64,000 nucleotides of DNA from Pseudoalteromonas neustonica (GTDB taxonomy: Bacteria > Pseudomonadota > Gammaproteobacteria > Enterobacterales > Alteromonadaceae), in the NCBI RefSeq assembly GCF_001653135.1, contig NZ_BDDS01000008.1, positions 62,001-126,000 on the forward strand, given 5' to 3'. A model generated the notes under the pieces. The model saw only the letters and a program-made list of their open reading frames with translations, was not told the DNA's origin and did no database searches. The position numbers and the translations under genes are program-made. Shown here piece by piece: positions 54,666 to 64,000 of this stretch (positions are counted from its first letter, which is position 1; the number at the start of each line of letters is the position of its first letter).

Positions 54666-57452
54666 TTGAAATATCTGCTGCCACGTACGAGTAACAAACG
54701 AAATATGTGTGGCAAACTCATCTCTTGTGACACATCGCCCTCGTTGATCTAAGCTTAATACGTGGTAGCACGAACGATAGTCAATATAGGCTGCAATAAG
54801 CCCTTCTTTTGTGTCATTGCTAATACACCCAAGGCGTGCGGCATCCGTTAAAATTCTTACATTGTCCGAATAAGTAGTCAGTTGTTCAAATGTATGGGCA
54901 TTACTGAGCACCAAATATTGAGTGATAAACTCAATATCAGCCATCCCCCCAGCATCTTGCTTTAAATCAAACAGCTCACTATCACCTTTAGCCAAATGCG
55001 TGCGCATCTTTTCTCGCATGTTGATTACATCATCTTTTAGCTTTTGTGGTTCTCTTTGATCGCATAAAATACCTAATCTAATCTGTGCAAAACGTTGTTG
55101 TAACTCACTTTGCCCTAAAATCATGCGAGAACGCACCAAAGCCTGATGCTCCCACGTCCACGCTTGAGTTTGCTGGTAATGATTAAAACTCTCTAGATTG
55201 ATTGCCATTAACCCTGAAGCACCCTCAGGGCGCAATCGGGTATCTAGTTCATATAAAATCCCCGATGCTGTACGTGTATTAAATAAGTGTAATAAGCGCT
55301 GTGCTAGTTTTAAATAAAATTGACGAGAATCGATAGCTTTGCTTCCGCTTGTTTGATCTGTCCCGTCATGATTATGCACAAAGACTAAATCCAAGTCTGA
55401 ATCATAGCCCACTTCAAAACCACCCGTTTTACCATACGCGATTACCGCAAAGCCTTTATTTTCGTCATCTGTATTTGGTGGTATACCAAAGCGTTGTGCC
55501 ATTTGATGCCATGCAATATTTACTGCTTGCTCAACAATCGCTTCTGCAAGTGCTGTTAAATGATCGCTGACTTTCATCACATCTAAGACACCCGTTGCAT
55601 CAGCTGCAGCAATTCGTAATTGGTGAGTTTGTTTGAATTGTCGCAATGCTTCCATCTGTAATTCTAAATCAGCACTGTCTATACGTAAAAAGTACTGTCG
55701 AATTTCATCCTTGTAAGCAGATAAAGGCGTTGGCTTATACAACACTGCTGGGTCAATTAACTCATCAAGCAAAATTGGATAACGTGAAATATGCTCGCCA
55801 ATCCATTTACTATGACAGCATAGTAAAACGAGTTGCTTTAGTGCACCTGGATTTTCATACAACAGCTCTAAATAAGCGGTTCGAGAAATCACCTTATTTA
55901 ATACTTGGCAAATCATACCAAATACAGCGCCACTGGCTTTTTCGTTAGTAAGTTGCTTAAGTAAAAGTGGCATTAATTTATCTAAAATATCACGCCCACG
56001 CGTACCTATCTTTGTTTTGGTTAATCGTGATTTAAAATCATCAAGCGCACTTTGCCAATCTTCATTAGGTTCGCTAAGCACACTAATATCTGTATGTTCC
56101 CACGCGCTAACAAACGCCCCTTCACAAGGATCAACAGGCTCACTCTCATAACCAATGACATATTCAAATTCACTGTGAATGCCCGCCATTATTTTTTCAA
56201 TAAAGACTAAGCAATGGCTAAAATCAACTTGATTAAGTAGATAATTTAAACGCGATTGATTAAGCTCGTCATCGGGTAGTGTTTGCGTTTGTTGATCACT
56301 GAATATCTGCAAGTACTGCTCAATACGCCTAAGTATTAAATAGTTACGCTCTAATAATTTAGCCTCAGCTTCGCCGATAACTTTTATTTGATTCAGTTGC
56401 TTTAGTGCTTTTAACAATGATTGGGTTTGTAAATTTGCATCACGACCACCACGCACCATTTGTAGTGCCTGCACTACAAATTCAACCTCGCGTATACCAC
56501 CCGCTCCTAATTTAATATTATTAGTTAATCGTTTGCGGCGTACCTCTTGCGCTATCATTTGCTTCATTTTTCTTAGTGATTCAATCACTGAAAAATCAAT
56601 ATAACGACGATACACGAACGGCTTGAGTAGTTGATAAAACTCATCGCTATAACGAGTTTGAGGGCCAATCAAGCGACCTTTTAGCATCGCATAGCGCTCC
56701 CATTCACGCCCTTGTTCTTGGTAGTAGTCTTCTATGGCATTAAAACTCATTACCAAAGGACCACTTTCACCAAACGGGCGTAAGCGCATATCCACTCTAA
56801 ATACTTGCCCATCTAACGTTGTTTGATTAAGTGCTGCAATCAGTTTTTGTGCAACTTTATTATAAAAAACCTGCGCCTCTAAAGAACGTCGCCCACCTTG
56901 GGTTTTAACACTGCGTGGATAAGAGAATATTAAGTCAATATCTGATGAATAATTAAGCTCTTGTCCACCTAGTTTACCCATTCCCAAAACCATCATGGCC
57001 AGCGGCTGCTGCTGTTCATCTAAGGGTTTACCATTGACTTGAGATACTTGCGTAAACGCCCAATTATTAGCACTGTTGATGAGTTCATCGGCTAACTTAG
57101 AAATATAACCTATACTATCGGCAATCTCATTTTTATAACATAAATCTAAGCAGGCTACTTTTAACCAATAGCGCTCACGGTAATGGCGTAATATTCGATG
57201 ACACTGCGCCTCATCAACGTCGCTTAGTATTAAATCTTGAAATGGATTTGGTGCATCACGCAACGCCATTTCTGCGTCGTTAATTAACATATCACTTAAC
57301 GCTGGTTGTGACTGTAGAGCACGCCAGGCAAAGTCACTCAATCCCAGTAAGTTAATAATTAACTCATTCGGTGCCTGTTCTGGATATAGCTCAAAAAAGC
57401 GCTCGCTACCGAGGGTGTAAAGTGGTGTTGGGAGTTGCTTGCCAAGTGTCAT
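54654..57452 (-). CDS. glnE: Glutamine synthetase adenylyltransferase / deadenylylase
   Basis: Bifunctional enzyme of 932 residues that adds and removes AMP on glutamine synthetase. Two nucleotidyltransferase domains are visible: GMGKLGGQELNYSSDIDLIF (about 158-177) and YGKTGGFEVGYDSDLDLVFV (near 670). Each is followed by its helical GlnD-like domain (GAGGIREVEFVVQ and DAGGMADIEFITQ). The ATG at 57452 is used; the TTG one codon earlier is rejected. Confidence 0.96.
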   Translation of the reverse strand: MTLGKQLPTPLYTLGSERFFELYPEQAPNELIINLLGLSDFAWRALQSQPALSDMLINDAEMALRDAPNPFQDLILSDVDEAQCHRILRHYRERYWLKVACLDLCYKNEIADSIGYISKLADELINSANNWAFTQVSQVNGKPLDEQQQPLAMMVLGMGKLGGQELNYSSDIDLIFSYPRSVKTQGGRRSLEAQVFYNKVAQKLIAALNQTTLDGQVFRVDMRLRPFGESGPLVMSFNAIEDYYQEQGREWERYAMLKGRLIGPQTRYSDEFYQLLKPFVYRRYIDFSVIESLRKMKQMIAQEVRRKRLTNNIKLGAGGIREVEFVVQALQMVRGGRDANLQTQSLLKALKQLNQIKVIGEAEAKLLERNYLILRRIEQYLQIFSDQQTQTLPDDELNQSRLNYLLNQVDFSHCLVFIEKIMAGIHSEFEYVIGYESEPVDPCEGAFVSAWEHTDISVLSEPNEDWQSALDDFKSRLTKTKIGTRGRDILDKLMPLLLKQLTNEKASGAVFGMICQVLNKVISRTAYLELLYENPGALKQLVLLCCHSKWIGEHISRYPILLDELIDPAVLYKPTPLSAYKDEIRQYFLRIDSADLELQMEALRQFKQTHQLRIAAADATGVLDVMKVSDHLTALAEAIVEQAVNIAWHQMAQRFGIPPNTDDENKGFAVIAYGKTGGFEVGYDSDLDLVFVHNHDGTDQTSGSKAIDSRQFYLKLAQRLLHLFNTRTASGILYELDTRLRPEGASGLMAINLESFNHYQQTQAWTWEHQALVRSRMILGQSELQQRFAQIRLGILCDQREPQKLKDDVINMREKMRTHLAKGDSELFDLKQDAGGMADIEFITQYLVLSNAHTFEQLTTYSDNVRILTDAARLGCISNDTKEGLIAAYIDYRSCYHVLSLDQRGRCVTRDEFATHISFVTRTWQQIFQLAL

Positions 57453-57525
57453 CAAATACTCTCTTTTATCTAAGCCATAACCGTACTAAAATGAATCACA
57501 TAATAATAACCAACTAAGGTTTTAC

Positions 57526-58419
57526 ATGTCATATTTGTCTTTATCTAACACTAGTTTACTCGCGATTGCTATTAGTTTTATCGTTATTTGTTTAACCGTT
57601 ATTTTCCTGCGCATCGTAAGTCAGCTCAAAGCGAAACAAGCGCTCAAAGAAGAGCTTGCCCAACATGACAACTTTGCAATGGGGATCAGCTTTGCATCTG
57701 AAATTACGGTCGTAATTACAACCATTGCTTTTTTATTCGATGAAATTAGCCTCAGTGCAGCACAATCCAACCCATTAAAAGTTGTCTTTTTAGTCGTATT
57801 ATTATTTGCGTTTATTAAATTAGGGCACTTAATTCACCGAAAATGGATTCTCCATAGATTTAATGAAGAAGCAGCCATATTAAAACAAAACGTCTGCGCT
57901 GCTTTGGTTGATTCAGGTATGTTATTGGCTAATTGTATTATCACATTAGGCTTATACAGTTGGTCACATACTCAAGGGTATAGCAGTTTACTTATTGTGT
58001 TTGTTAGCTTCTTTTTATTACAGGGCATTTTTGCGTTAGATAGCAAAATACGTGAATATCGTTTTGCTCACGCAAATCAAGGCGCATCGCTGCAAAGTAA
58101 CTTTAATTTAGAAAACACATCAATTGGGATTCGTTATGCGGGTAAATCTATTGGTCTTGCTTTAGCCGTCTATGCAGGTTTAGCAAGTGCAACGTTTCAT
58201 AGCGGTAAAATGGTAGAGAATTTATTCACATTAGCTTTACATTGCGGCACTATGTGGTTATTACTGTATCTACTAACTAGTATCATTAAATTTATTTCAT
58301 TGCCAAATATTGATACGGCACTTGAAATTGATCATCAAGATAACATTGGAATTGCTTGTATTGAATTTGCTGTTTTCAGCGCTATAGGCTATTTACTAAT
58401 AAGTATGTTTTCAATTTAG
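57526..58419 (+). CDS. DUF350 membrane protein
   Basis: A 297-residue inner-membrane protein of about eight hydrophobic segments with two DUF350-like halves (ALKEELAQHDNFAMGISFASEI in the first, LENTSIGIRYAGKSIGLALAVYAGL in the second). The DUF350 family (YjfL-like) is uncharacterised. AAGG precedes the ATG. The unknown gene at 58439 follows by 19 bases, suggesting an operon. Confidence 0.8.
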   Translation: MSYLSLSNTSLLAIAISFIVICLTVIFLRIVSQLKAKQALKEELAQHDNFAMGISFASEITVVITTIAFLFDEISLSAAQSNPLKVVFLVVLLFAFIKLGHLIHRKWILHRFNEEAAILKQNVCAALVDSGMLLANCIITLGLYSWSHTQGYSSLLIVFVSFFLLQGIFALDSKIREYRFAHANQGASLQSNFNLENTSIGIRYAGKSIGLALAVYAGLASATFHSGKMVENLFTLALHCGTMWLLLYLLTSIIKFISLPNIDTALEIDHQDNIGIACIEFAVFSAIGYLLISMFSI

Positions 58420-58438
58420 CCATGAAAAGTTCCAAAAT

Positions 58439-58924
58439 ATGTGGGGCCCTATGCCGTTTGAAGTAAAGAATTATCTACTGATAGATAACGATAGTGAATT
58501 CAGTCGGCAATTTACTGAGTCTTATTTTGCCAAACCAAACGCAAAGGTCCCAAGCACATTAGTTATCGCAGGTGCTAATACTCGTCACTTAGTAAAGCTG
58601 ATGTTTGATGAACTAATCAAAGACTATTGCTATTGCGATTTTAATAATGAAATTAGCGTATCAGAACTTGCCAGTTATCTGCATGAGCATCACGATATTG
58701 CAGGGGTATTATTTAACCAAACTGACTATTTGCTCGCCGATGAAAAGCAACGCTTTATATTTAACTCGTTACACTCAATTCGTTTTTTAGTCTCAGAAAA
58801 AGAAGGAGGTTACCACTTTGAGCCCGTCACTGACGAAGCACAAAACAACCACCTTTCTTGCCAAACTGAAATAGCGGAAACCCCTCAAGATTTAGCCAAA
58901 TTATACGAAAAGCTAAATAACTAA
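58439..58924 (+). CDS. Protein of unknown function downstream of the DUF350 gene
   Basis: A 161-residue soluble protein with no signal or membrane segment. It has an alternating strand/helix pattern (YLLIDNDSEFSRQFTESYF, STLVIAGANTRHLVKLMFDEL, HHDIAGVLFNQTDYLLAD) that could be a Rossmann-like or receiver-like fold, but I recognise no family. The start may be Met1 (58439) or Met5 (58451); a GGGG sequence sits upstream of the second. It is placed between the DUF350 gene and rsmE. Confidence 0.7.
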   Translation: MWGPMPFEVKNYLLIDNDSEFSRQFTESYFAKPNAKVPSTLVIAGANTRHLVKLMFDELIKDYCYCDFNNEISVSELASYLHEHHDIAGVLFNQTDYLLADEKQRFIFNSLHSIRFLVSEKEGGYHFEPVTDEAQNNHLSCQTEIAETPQDLAKLYEKLNN

Positions 58925-59009
58925 TTACAGTCACGCCGCAATAAATATTTGCACCTAAGTGGTGACTTACATACCATAACGCCATTAACCCATTCTGTTA
59001 AAGGTCATC

Positions 59010-59744
59010 ATGCGAGTTCCTCATATTTATCAAGCAAGCGACATAGTTATTTCAACTCCTCTTACTTTAGACGACGATGCCGCAGGCCACATTGGTCGAG
59101 TATTACGCATGAAAGTAGGTGAGCGTATATCGCTGTTTAATGGCTTAGGTGGTGAATACCTTTGTGAGCTTATTGAAGTGGGTAAAAAAACAGTGGTTGC
59201 AATGCCGCTAGAGTTTCATGACAAAGATGTAGAGTCACCATTGAACATCCATTTAGGCCAAGGAATTTCTCGAGGCGATAAAATGGACTTTACCATTCAA
59301 AAATCTGTAGAGTTAGGGATCACTGAAATCACCCCTATTTTTAGCCAGCGCTGCGGTGTTAAATTAAGCCCTGAACGACTAGCAAAAAAACACTTACAAT
59401 GGCAAAAAATAGCCATTGCTGCAGCAGAGCAATCTGGCCGTAACCGTATTACCACTATCCACCCACCTATTGATATTAGCGATTGGCTTGTGCAAAGTAG
59501 CAACGAAATAAAACTTACTTTACACCCTCGCGCAGAGCACAGCATTAAAACAATTACAGTGCCTAGTAGCGGCGTACGCTTTTTAGTAGGCCCTGAAGGT
59601 GGCTTTACTGATGATGAAATAGCCCAAACCAAACAACAAAAATTTGTTGATATTCGGATTGGTCCTCGCGTGTTACGAACAGAAACTGCCGCTTTAACGG
59701 TCTTAAGTGCATTACAGCTACAATTTGGCGATTTAGCTAATTGA
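59010..59744 (+). CDS. rsmE: 16S rRNA m3U1498 methyltransferase
   Basis: SPOUT-class methyltransferase of 244 residues acting on 16S rRNA U1498. The N-terminal PUA-like part contains HIGRVLRMKVGERISLFNG, and the catalytic knot LVGPEGGFTDDEI and GPRVLRTETAALTVLSALQ is clear. AAAGGT precedes the ATG. The rsmE-gshB-yqgE-ruvX order is standard in gammaproteobacteria. Confidence 0.96.
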   Translation: MRVPHIYQASDIVISTPLTLDDDAAGHIGRVLRMKVGERISLFNGLGGEYLCELIEVGKKTVVAMPLEFHDKDVESPLNIHLGQGISRGDKMDFTIQKSVELGITEITPIFSQRCGVKLSPERLAKKHLQWQKIAIAAAEQSGRNRITTIHPPIDISDWLVQSSNEIKLTLHPRAEHSIKTITVPSSGVRFLVGPEGGFTDDEIAQTKQQKFVDIRIGPRVLRTETAALTVLSALQLQFGDLAN

Positions 59745-59799
59745 AATTAGTAGAACTACCCTCATATCAATAGCAACATATTCAGTAAGGCAAGCGAAC

Positions 59800-60753
59800 A
59801 TGGCAATTAAGTTAGGTATAATTTCAGATCCGATCAGCGGATTTAACATCAAAAAAGACACCGGATTTGCAATGATGATGCAAGCCCAAAGCCGTGGTTA
59901 TGACATTTATTACATGGAAATGAACGATCTTTCATTACGTAAAGGCAAAGCCTATGCAACCGCAGCTAAAGCAACCGTATTTGATGATGAAAACCATTGG
60001 TATGAGCTTGAAGAAAAGGCCACTATTGCCCTAGCTGATTTAGATGTTATTTTAATGCGTAAAGATCCACCATTTGATACTGAATACATTTACGCAACTT
60101 ATATCTTAGAACGTGCTGAACTTGAAGGTACACTTATTATTAATAAGCCACAAAGCCTACGTGATGCAAACGAAAAGTTATTCACCGCCTGGTTTAGTGA
60201 GCATACCCCTGACACTTTAGTTACACGTTGCAAGCACCAAATTCGTGCATTTTTGACTGAGCATAAAGACATTATTCTAAAGCCTTTAGATGGTATGGGT
60301 GGCGCATCTATTTTCCGCGTGACTGAAAATGATGCCAACATTGGCGTAATTTGCGAAACACTTACAGAACACGGTAGCCGCTTTGCAATGGCGCAAAATT
60401 ATATCCCTGAAATTAAGCAAGGTGATAAACGTGTACTTGTAGTCGATGGTGAAGTTATTCCATATTGCCTTGCTCGTATCCCACAAAATGGTGAAACACG
60501 TGGTAACTTAGCTGTTGGTGGCCGCGGTGAAGCTCGCCCAATTAGTGACTCAGATCGCAAAATTGCCGAAGCAGTTGCGCCAACATTAAAAGCGAAAGGA
60601 CTTATTTTTGTTGGTTTAGATATTATTGGCGATAAGTTAACTGAAATAAACGTTACTGCTCCTACGTGCGTAAAAGAAATTGAAGCAGCCTATGATATTT
60701 CAATCACAGGGCGCTTATTTGATGCGATAGAGAGAAAACTGAGCCATACTTAA
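59800..60753 (+). CDS. gshB: Glutathione synthetase
   Basis: ATP-grasp enzyme of 317 residues that joins glycine to gamma-glutamylcysteine. ILMRKDPPFDTEYIYATYILE, KPLDGMGGASIFRV, GDKRVLVVDGEVIP and NLAVGGRGEARP are all present as in E. coli GshB. It is 27 bases upstream of yqgE. Confidence 0.97.
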   Translation: MAIKLGIISDPISGFNIKKDTGFAMMMQAQSRGYDIYYMEMNDLSLRKGKAYATAAKATVFDDENHWYELEEKATIALADLDVILMRKDPPFDTEYIYATYILERAELEGTLIINKPQSLRDANEKLFTAWFSEHTPDTLVTRCKHQIRAFLTEHKDIILKPLDGMGGASIFRVTENDANIGVICETLTEHGSRFAMAQNYIPEIKQGDKRVLVVDGEVIPYCLARIPQNGETRGNLAVGGRGEARPISDSDRKIAEAVAPTLKAKGLIFVGLDIIGDKLTEINVTAPTCVKEIEAAYDISITGRLFDAIERKLSHT

Positions 60754-60780
60754 TTTTCAACATACTAAAGGGGTATCGTT

Positions 60781-61338
60781 ATGCAATCATTAGAAAATCA
60801 TTTTTTAATCGCTATGCCATCAATGCAAGACCCTTTTTTTAAACGTGCTGTTGCGTACATTTGTGAGCACAATGAAGACGGGGCGATGGGGCTGGTGATC
60901 AACCAGCCTATTAATATAACGGTTGGGGACTTACTCGATAAAATTGAAATTGATAACGATAAGTCTACACACGCTGCAAGCGTTGCTGTTTTTGCTGGCG
61001 GACCTGTAAAAACCGATCGTGGTTTTGTATTGCACTCACCCACACCTGGGTATGCTGCAAGCCAAGAGCTTAGCAGCGATATAATGATCACAACATCAAA
61101 AGACGTGCTCGCAAGCCTAACAACTCCTGACGCACCAGAGCAGTTTATTATTACGTTAGGTTACTCCGGCTGGGAACAAGGACAACTTGAAAAAGAATTG
61201 CTTGAGAACTCATGGCTAATTATAAAAGCTGACCCTGATATTATTTTTAATACTCCCATAGAACAACGCTGGGAAAAAGCTGTTGCAACGCTCGGCTTTG
61301 ATATTAGCCAACTAAGCTCTGAAGCAGGCCACGCATAA
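60781..61338 (+). CDS. yqgE: UPF0301 protein YqgE (AlgH family)
   Basis: A 185-residue protein with LENHFLIAMPSMQDPFFKRAVAYICEHNEDGAMGLVINQP near the start and FAGGPVKTDRGFVLHS in the middle, as in E. coli YqgE. The molecular function is uncertain; AlgH influences alginate production in Pseudomonas. It has a strong AAAGGGG ribosome-binding site. It is part of the gshB-yqgE-ruvX run. Confidence 0.95.
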   Translation: MQSLENHFLIAMPSMQDPFFKRAVAYICEHNEDGAMGLVINQPINITVGDLLDKIEIDNDKSTHAASVAVFAGGPVKTDRGFVLHSPTPGYAASQELSSDIMITTSKDVLASLTTPDAPEQFIITLGYSGWEQGQLEKELLENSWLIIKADPDIIFNTPIEQRWEKAVATLGFDISQLSSEAGHA

Positions 61339-61375
61339 CAAGCCCTTATTTGGGCTTTAATTTCATAGAGACAAC

Positions 61376-61822
61376 ATGAGTAAAAAACAACTCAAACCCA
61401 AAGGCGAACGTACCGTTATGGGTTTTGATTTTGGCACCACCAGCATTGGTGTTGCTATCGGCCAAGAACTAACCGGTACTGCAACGAGCCTGACAGCAAT
61501 TAAAGCCAAAGATGGTATTCCAAATTGGGACTTTATTAAAAAGCATGTAGATGAGTGGCAACCTGATTTACTTGTCGTTGGTTTACCGTTAAATATGGAC
61601 GGAACCAATCAAGAAGTCACTTTTAAAGCCAAAAAGTTCGCTAACCGTTTGCATAACCATTATGGACTACCTGTAGAGACTCAGGATGAGCGTTTAACGA
61701 CCGCTGATGCAAAAGCACGTCTATTTGAACAAGGCGGCTACCGCAGCTTAGGTAAAGGTAACGTGGATAATATGTCTGCGGTTATTATTTTAGAGAGCTA
61801 CTTTGAGCAGGCTTATGGCTAA
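61376..61822 (+). CDS. ruvX: Holliday junction resolvase-like protein RuvX/YqgF
   Basis: RNase H-fold protein of 148 residues; YqgF is essential in E. coli and acts on nucleic acid, with a role in pre-16S rRNA processing. Catalytic acidic residues lie in [22 protein letters not shown] and [13 protein letters not shown]. The last 38 bases overlap the convergent periplasmic-protein gene. Confidence 0.94.
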   Translation: MSKKQLKPKGERTVMGFDFGTTSIGVAIGQELTGTATSLTAIKAKDGIPNWDFIKKHVDEWQPDLLVVGLPLNMDGTNQEVTFKAKKFANRLHNHYGLPVETQDERLTTADAKARLFEQGGYRSLGKGNVDNMSAVIILESYFEQAYG

Positions 61823-62744
61823 CGGGTAAATTTATAATAAGCTTATCAGTCAAATCTGGAATAAAACCAGCTTGACGATAAGCTTTTTCAATTAGCCCTT
61901 GTTGACGTAATAATTGCAAGCCTTGTTGAAGTGATTTATAAGCCCGCTTGCCATCAGGATGAAGTTTTGAAACTACATAATGGCGACTATCATCTAGTAA
62001 CATCAGCACCTTGGGGACGGCTTTTAAATTAATATTTTCAAGTATATAGTGATTATTTATTTCAGGCATTAGTGGCATTAGCATAAAATCAATCCATTGC
62101 ATTGACACCATTCTAACTTGGCTTAACCATTCATCTTCACGCGTTAAACTTTTTAAAGGCAAAGCGGATAAAGTATCCCAATCAGTACGCCAACGCGGTG
62201 TTGATACACTTGTTAATTGACTAAAATCAGATAGGTGTTTTATTTCAAATACTTTACGATTACTTGGTGATGTAAACACCCCCGAAAAATACTCTCCTTT
62301 ACGTATCACTGGATCGCTAATAAACACTTTATCACTCAGAGCATTAGCGTCCTGACTCCAGTAACTATCAAAACTAAGTAATAATTCACCTTGCTCCAAT
62401 AATTTAGTGTTTCTAAAGTTGACTTTGCCAATTTGATAACTAAATTGTTTATTAAATCCACCAAGTAACAGAGCTTGTTGAGCAAGAATCATATCAACAA
62501 CGTCTCGACGAATAAATTGCCCACTAAAATCATTGATATCTTGGACTTTTCGACCATTTAAAAAGCGCATGTAATCATGATAGACATCATCGCGAATATA
62601 AATTACAACGTTATTATCCGTAGTTTTAAAGTTCTTTATTGCCTCAGAAATCGCTACATCATCGCGCAATGCACTAACACTAAATGGCATACTCAATAAA
62701 AATATAAGTGCCGTAAAGAATAACCATTTAATGTTATTGATCAT
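61785..62744 (-). CDS. Periplasmic solute-binding-protein-like protein
   Basis: A 319-residue protein with a signal peptide (1-25) and a weak pattern of extracellular solute-binding family 3 ([72 protein letters not shown]). No ABC permease or ATPase lies nearby. It may be an orphan binding or sensor protein. It starts one base downstream of pilU on the same strand, so it is in the pilT-pilU transcript. Confidence 0.7.
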   Translation of the reverse strand: MINNIKWLFFTALIFLLSMPFSVSALRDDVAISEAIKNFKTTDNNVVIYIRDDVYHDYMRFLNGRKVQDINDFSGQFIRRDVVDMILAQQALLLGGFNKQFSYQIGKVNFRNTKLLEQGELLLSFDSYWSQDANALSDKVFISDPVIRKGEYFSGVFTSPSNRKVFEIKHLSDFSQLTSVSTPRWRTDWDTLSALPLKSLTREDEWLSQVRMVSMQWIDFMLMPLMPEINNHYILENINLKAVPKVLMLLDDSRHYVVSKLHPDGKRAYKSLQQGLQLLRQQGLIEKAYRQAGFIPDLTDKLIINLPVSHKPAQSSSLK

Positions 62745-62745
62745 A

Positions 62746-63876
62746 CTATGAACCTTTTTGATCTAACCCGTCGATTGTCACACCTTGTAGAAAACCAGCT
62801 CCTTGCTGTTCGTTATTTCTAAGTTTAATCATCAAGCGTAAATCATTTGGTGAATCGGCGTGATGCAAAGCATCAGCGTAATTGATACGCTGTTGCTTAT
62901 AAAGTTCAAACAAGGCTTGGTCAAAGGTTTGCATGCCCATATCCTTGGCTTTTGCCATCGCCTCTTTAATACCGCCTATATCACCTTTTTTAATTAACTC
63001 GCCGATGATTGGCGTATTTAATAAGATTTCAATTGCAGCTACACGCGAGTTACCATCAGCTGTTGGCACTAGCTGCTGAGCAATAATGGCGCGTAAATTT
63101 AACGACAGATCATATTTTAACTTATCGTGTTTTTCTTTAGGCACTAAGTGCATAATACGGTCAATTGCTTGGTTAGCATTGTTTGCATGCAATGTAGCAA
63201 CACACAAATGACCTGTTTCAGCAAAGCTTAATGCGTATTCCATTGTTTCTTGCGAACGTATTTCACCAATTAAAATAACGTCAGGTGCTTGGCGTAAAGA
63301 GCTTTTTAAAGCTGATTCAAAGCTTTCTGTATCAAGACCCACTTCTCGCTGAGTGATAATGCTTTTACGATGCTCATGCACAAATTCAATCGGATCTTCT
63401 ATTGTAAGAATGTGCCCACGTTGATTACGATTACGATAACCAAGTAATGCAGCGAGTGAGGTAGACTTACCCGTGCCTGTACCACCTACAAACAACACTA
63501 AGCCACGTTTAGCCATTATCACATCAGTAAGTGTTGAAGGTAGCCCTAAATCAGCTACGTCAGGGATTTGAGTAACGATTCGGCGAATAACCATACCAGC
63601 GCGATCCCGCTGCCAAAAAGCAGATACCCTGAAGCGACCTTCTTCTGTCGCGATTGCAAAATTACATTCTTTCGAGCTATGAAATTCTGCTTTTTGCTTG
63701 TCACTCATCGCTGATTCAACGAACGCAAGCGATTCTTCGTCAGATATTTTTTCATCGCCTAACGCAATGAGTTCACCATTAATTTTAGCACTGACAGGAA
63801 GCTGGCTTGAAACAAATAAATCGGATCCTTGTTTATCGATCATCAGCTGCAAAAAGTAATTAAGAGAATGTGTCAT
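62746..63876 (-). CDS. pilU: Type IV pilus retraction ATPase PilU
   Basis: Secretion-superfamily ATPase of 376 residues that assists PilT in pilus retraction. Walker A GGTGTGKST is at 131-139, followed by the Asp box (LTIEDPIEFVH), Walker B (VILIGEIRSQETM) and the His box (GHLCVATLHANN). The length and C-terminal extension (NNEQQGAGFLQGV) distinguish PilU from PilT. It lies 21 bases downstream of pilT. Confidence 0.95.
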   Translation of the reverse strand: MTHSLNYFLQLMIDKQGSDLFVSSQLPVSAKINGELIALGDEKISDEESLAFVESAMSDKQKAEFHSSKECNFAIATEEGRFRVSAFWQRDRAGMVIRRIVTQIPDVADLGLPSTLTDVIMAKRGLVLFVGGTGTGKSTSLAALLGYRNRNQRGHILTIEDPIEFVHEHRKSIITQREVGLDTESFESALKSSLRQAPDVILIGEIRSQETMEYALSFAETGHLCVATLHANNANQAIDRIMHLVPKEKHDKLKYDLSLNLRAIIAQQLVPTADGNSRVAAIEILLNTPIIGELIKKGDIGGIKEAMAKAKDMGMQTFDQALFELYKQQRINYADALHHADSPNDLRLMIKLRNNEQQGAGFLQGVTIDGLDQKGS

Positions 63877-63897
63877 TATAGTTCCTTATCGCTTTGC

Positions 63898-64000
63898 CTA
63901 ACTGCCAAAGTTTGTTTTATCTTGTGCTTTAACACGCGCTTCAGCATTAGTAACAACACCATGATTAACTAAATTAATTAAACACTGATCCATGGTTTGC
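63898..64000 (-). CDS. pilT: Type IV pilus retraction ATPase PilT, C-terminal end only
   Basis: Only the last 33 codons or so are inside the window, reading QTMDQCLINLVNHGVVTNAE and ending with a TAG stop. They match the C-terminus of PilT (TLDQCLKGLVAKGLISRENA in Pseudomonas). The rest lies beyond the right edge. Confidence 0.85.
   Translation of the reverse strand, partial: QTMDQCLINLVNHGVVTNAEARVKAQDKTNFGS

Noticed and set aside
1..64000. CRISPR array, prophage or complete insertion sequence
   Set aside because: No regularly spaced direct repeats, phage structural genes or transposase genes were seen in the window.

Overview
The window looks like a chromosomal segment of a marine gammaproteobacterium of the order Alteromonadales, most likely Pseudoalteromonas. 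The reasons are the AT-rich base composition, the close match of the housekeeping proteins to gammaproteobacterial families, gammaproteobacterial gene orders (tolC/nudF/yqiB/cpdA/yqiA/parE, lptG-lptF/pepA-holC-valS, rsmE-gshB-yqgE-ruvX, pilT-pilU), and a large TonB-dependent receptor with a SapC / halogenase neighbourhood. This is inferred from reading the sequence, not from a database search. Most of the window is conserved core genome. No prophage, complete insertion sequence, CRISPR array or rRNA operon is visible.

Layout. 1-5.5 kb: polB (partial) and dinG diverge from a 60-bp gap holding a probable LexA box, followed by a TSUP-family permease and priC. 5.5-6.1 kb: a MITE-like element fused to the priC stop codon, then a ComFB-like gene and a ybaM-like gene. 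6.2-20.2 kb: an isoaspartyl peptidase, then the accessory part of the window, a putative carbohydrate regulon. It holds SapC, a DUF6445-type putative 2-oxoglutarate enzyme, a flavin-dependent halogenase-like protein, a TonB-dependent receptor, pgl-zwf, pgi and a LacI-family regulator. Palindromic operators of the form TGACA-RCGY-TGTCA lie in front of the SapC/DUF6445 pair, the receptor (two copies) and the pgi/lacI pair.

20.2-28.2 kb: a 749-residue three-domain sulfur protein (cysteine desulfurase, persulfide-dioxygenase-like domain, rhodanese) lies downstream of perM and a TusA-like gene. Then come an unknown gene, bepA, an ArsC/YfgD-like gene, wrbA, a DUF2069 gene, a second and larger MITE copy, and tRNA-Leu(CAA). 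28.5-36.5 kb: an RDD-family gene, lptG-lptF, pepA, holC, valS. 36.6-41.5 kb: a small outer-membrane-like protein, fadL, a Cys-rich membrane protein, an HD-GYP protein, rraB and plsC. 41.7-53 kb: the topoisomerase IV genes parE and parC, separated by a TPR-GGDEF diguanylate cyclase gene and a PQQ-type dehydrogenase gene, with yqiA, cpdA, yqiB and nudF upstream and tolC divergent. 53-64 kb: an LpxL-type acyltransferase, a TcpQ-like protein, glnE, a DUF350 protein, an unknown gene, rsmE, gshB, yqgE, ruvX, a periplasmic-binding-protein-like gene, pilU and the end of pilT.

How the genes work together. The clearest accessory system is the LacI regulon. A sugar-type outer-membrane receptor, three enzymes or accessory proteins of unknown role and glucose-6-phosphate isomerase appear to be under one repressor whose gene is divergent from pgi. 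The second candidate system is the TusA-like / PerM / desulfurase-dioxygenase-rhodanese cluster, which could form a sulfur-transfer and persulfide-oxidation unit. The window also carries two small MITE-like repeats of one family and several REP-like hairpins.
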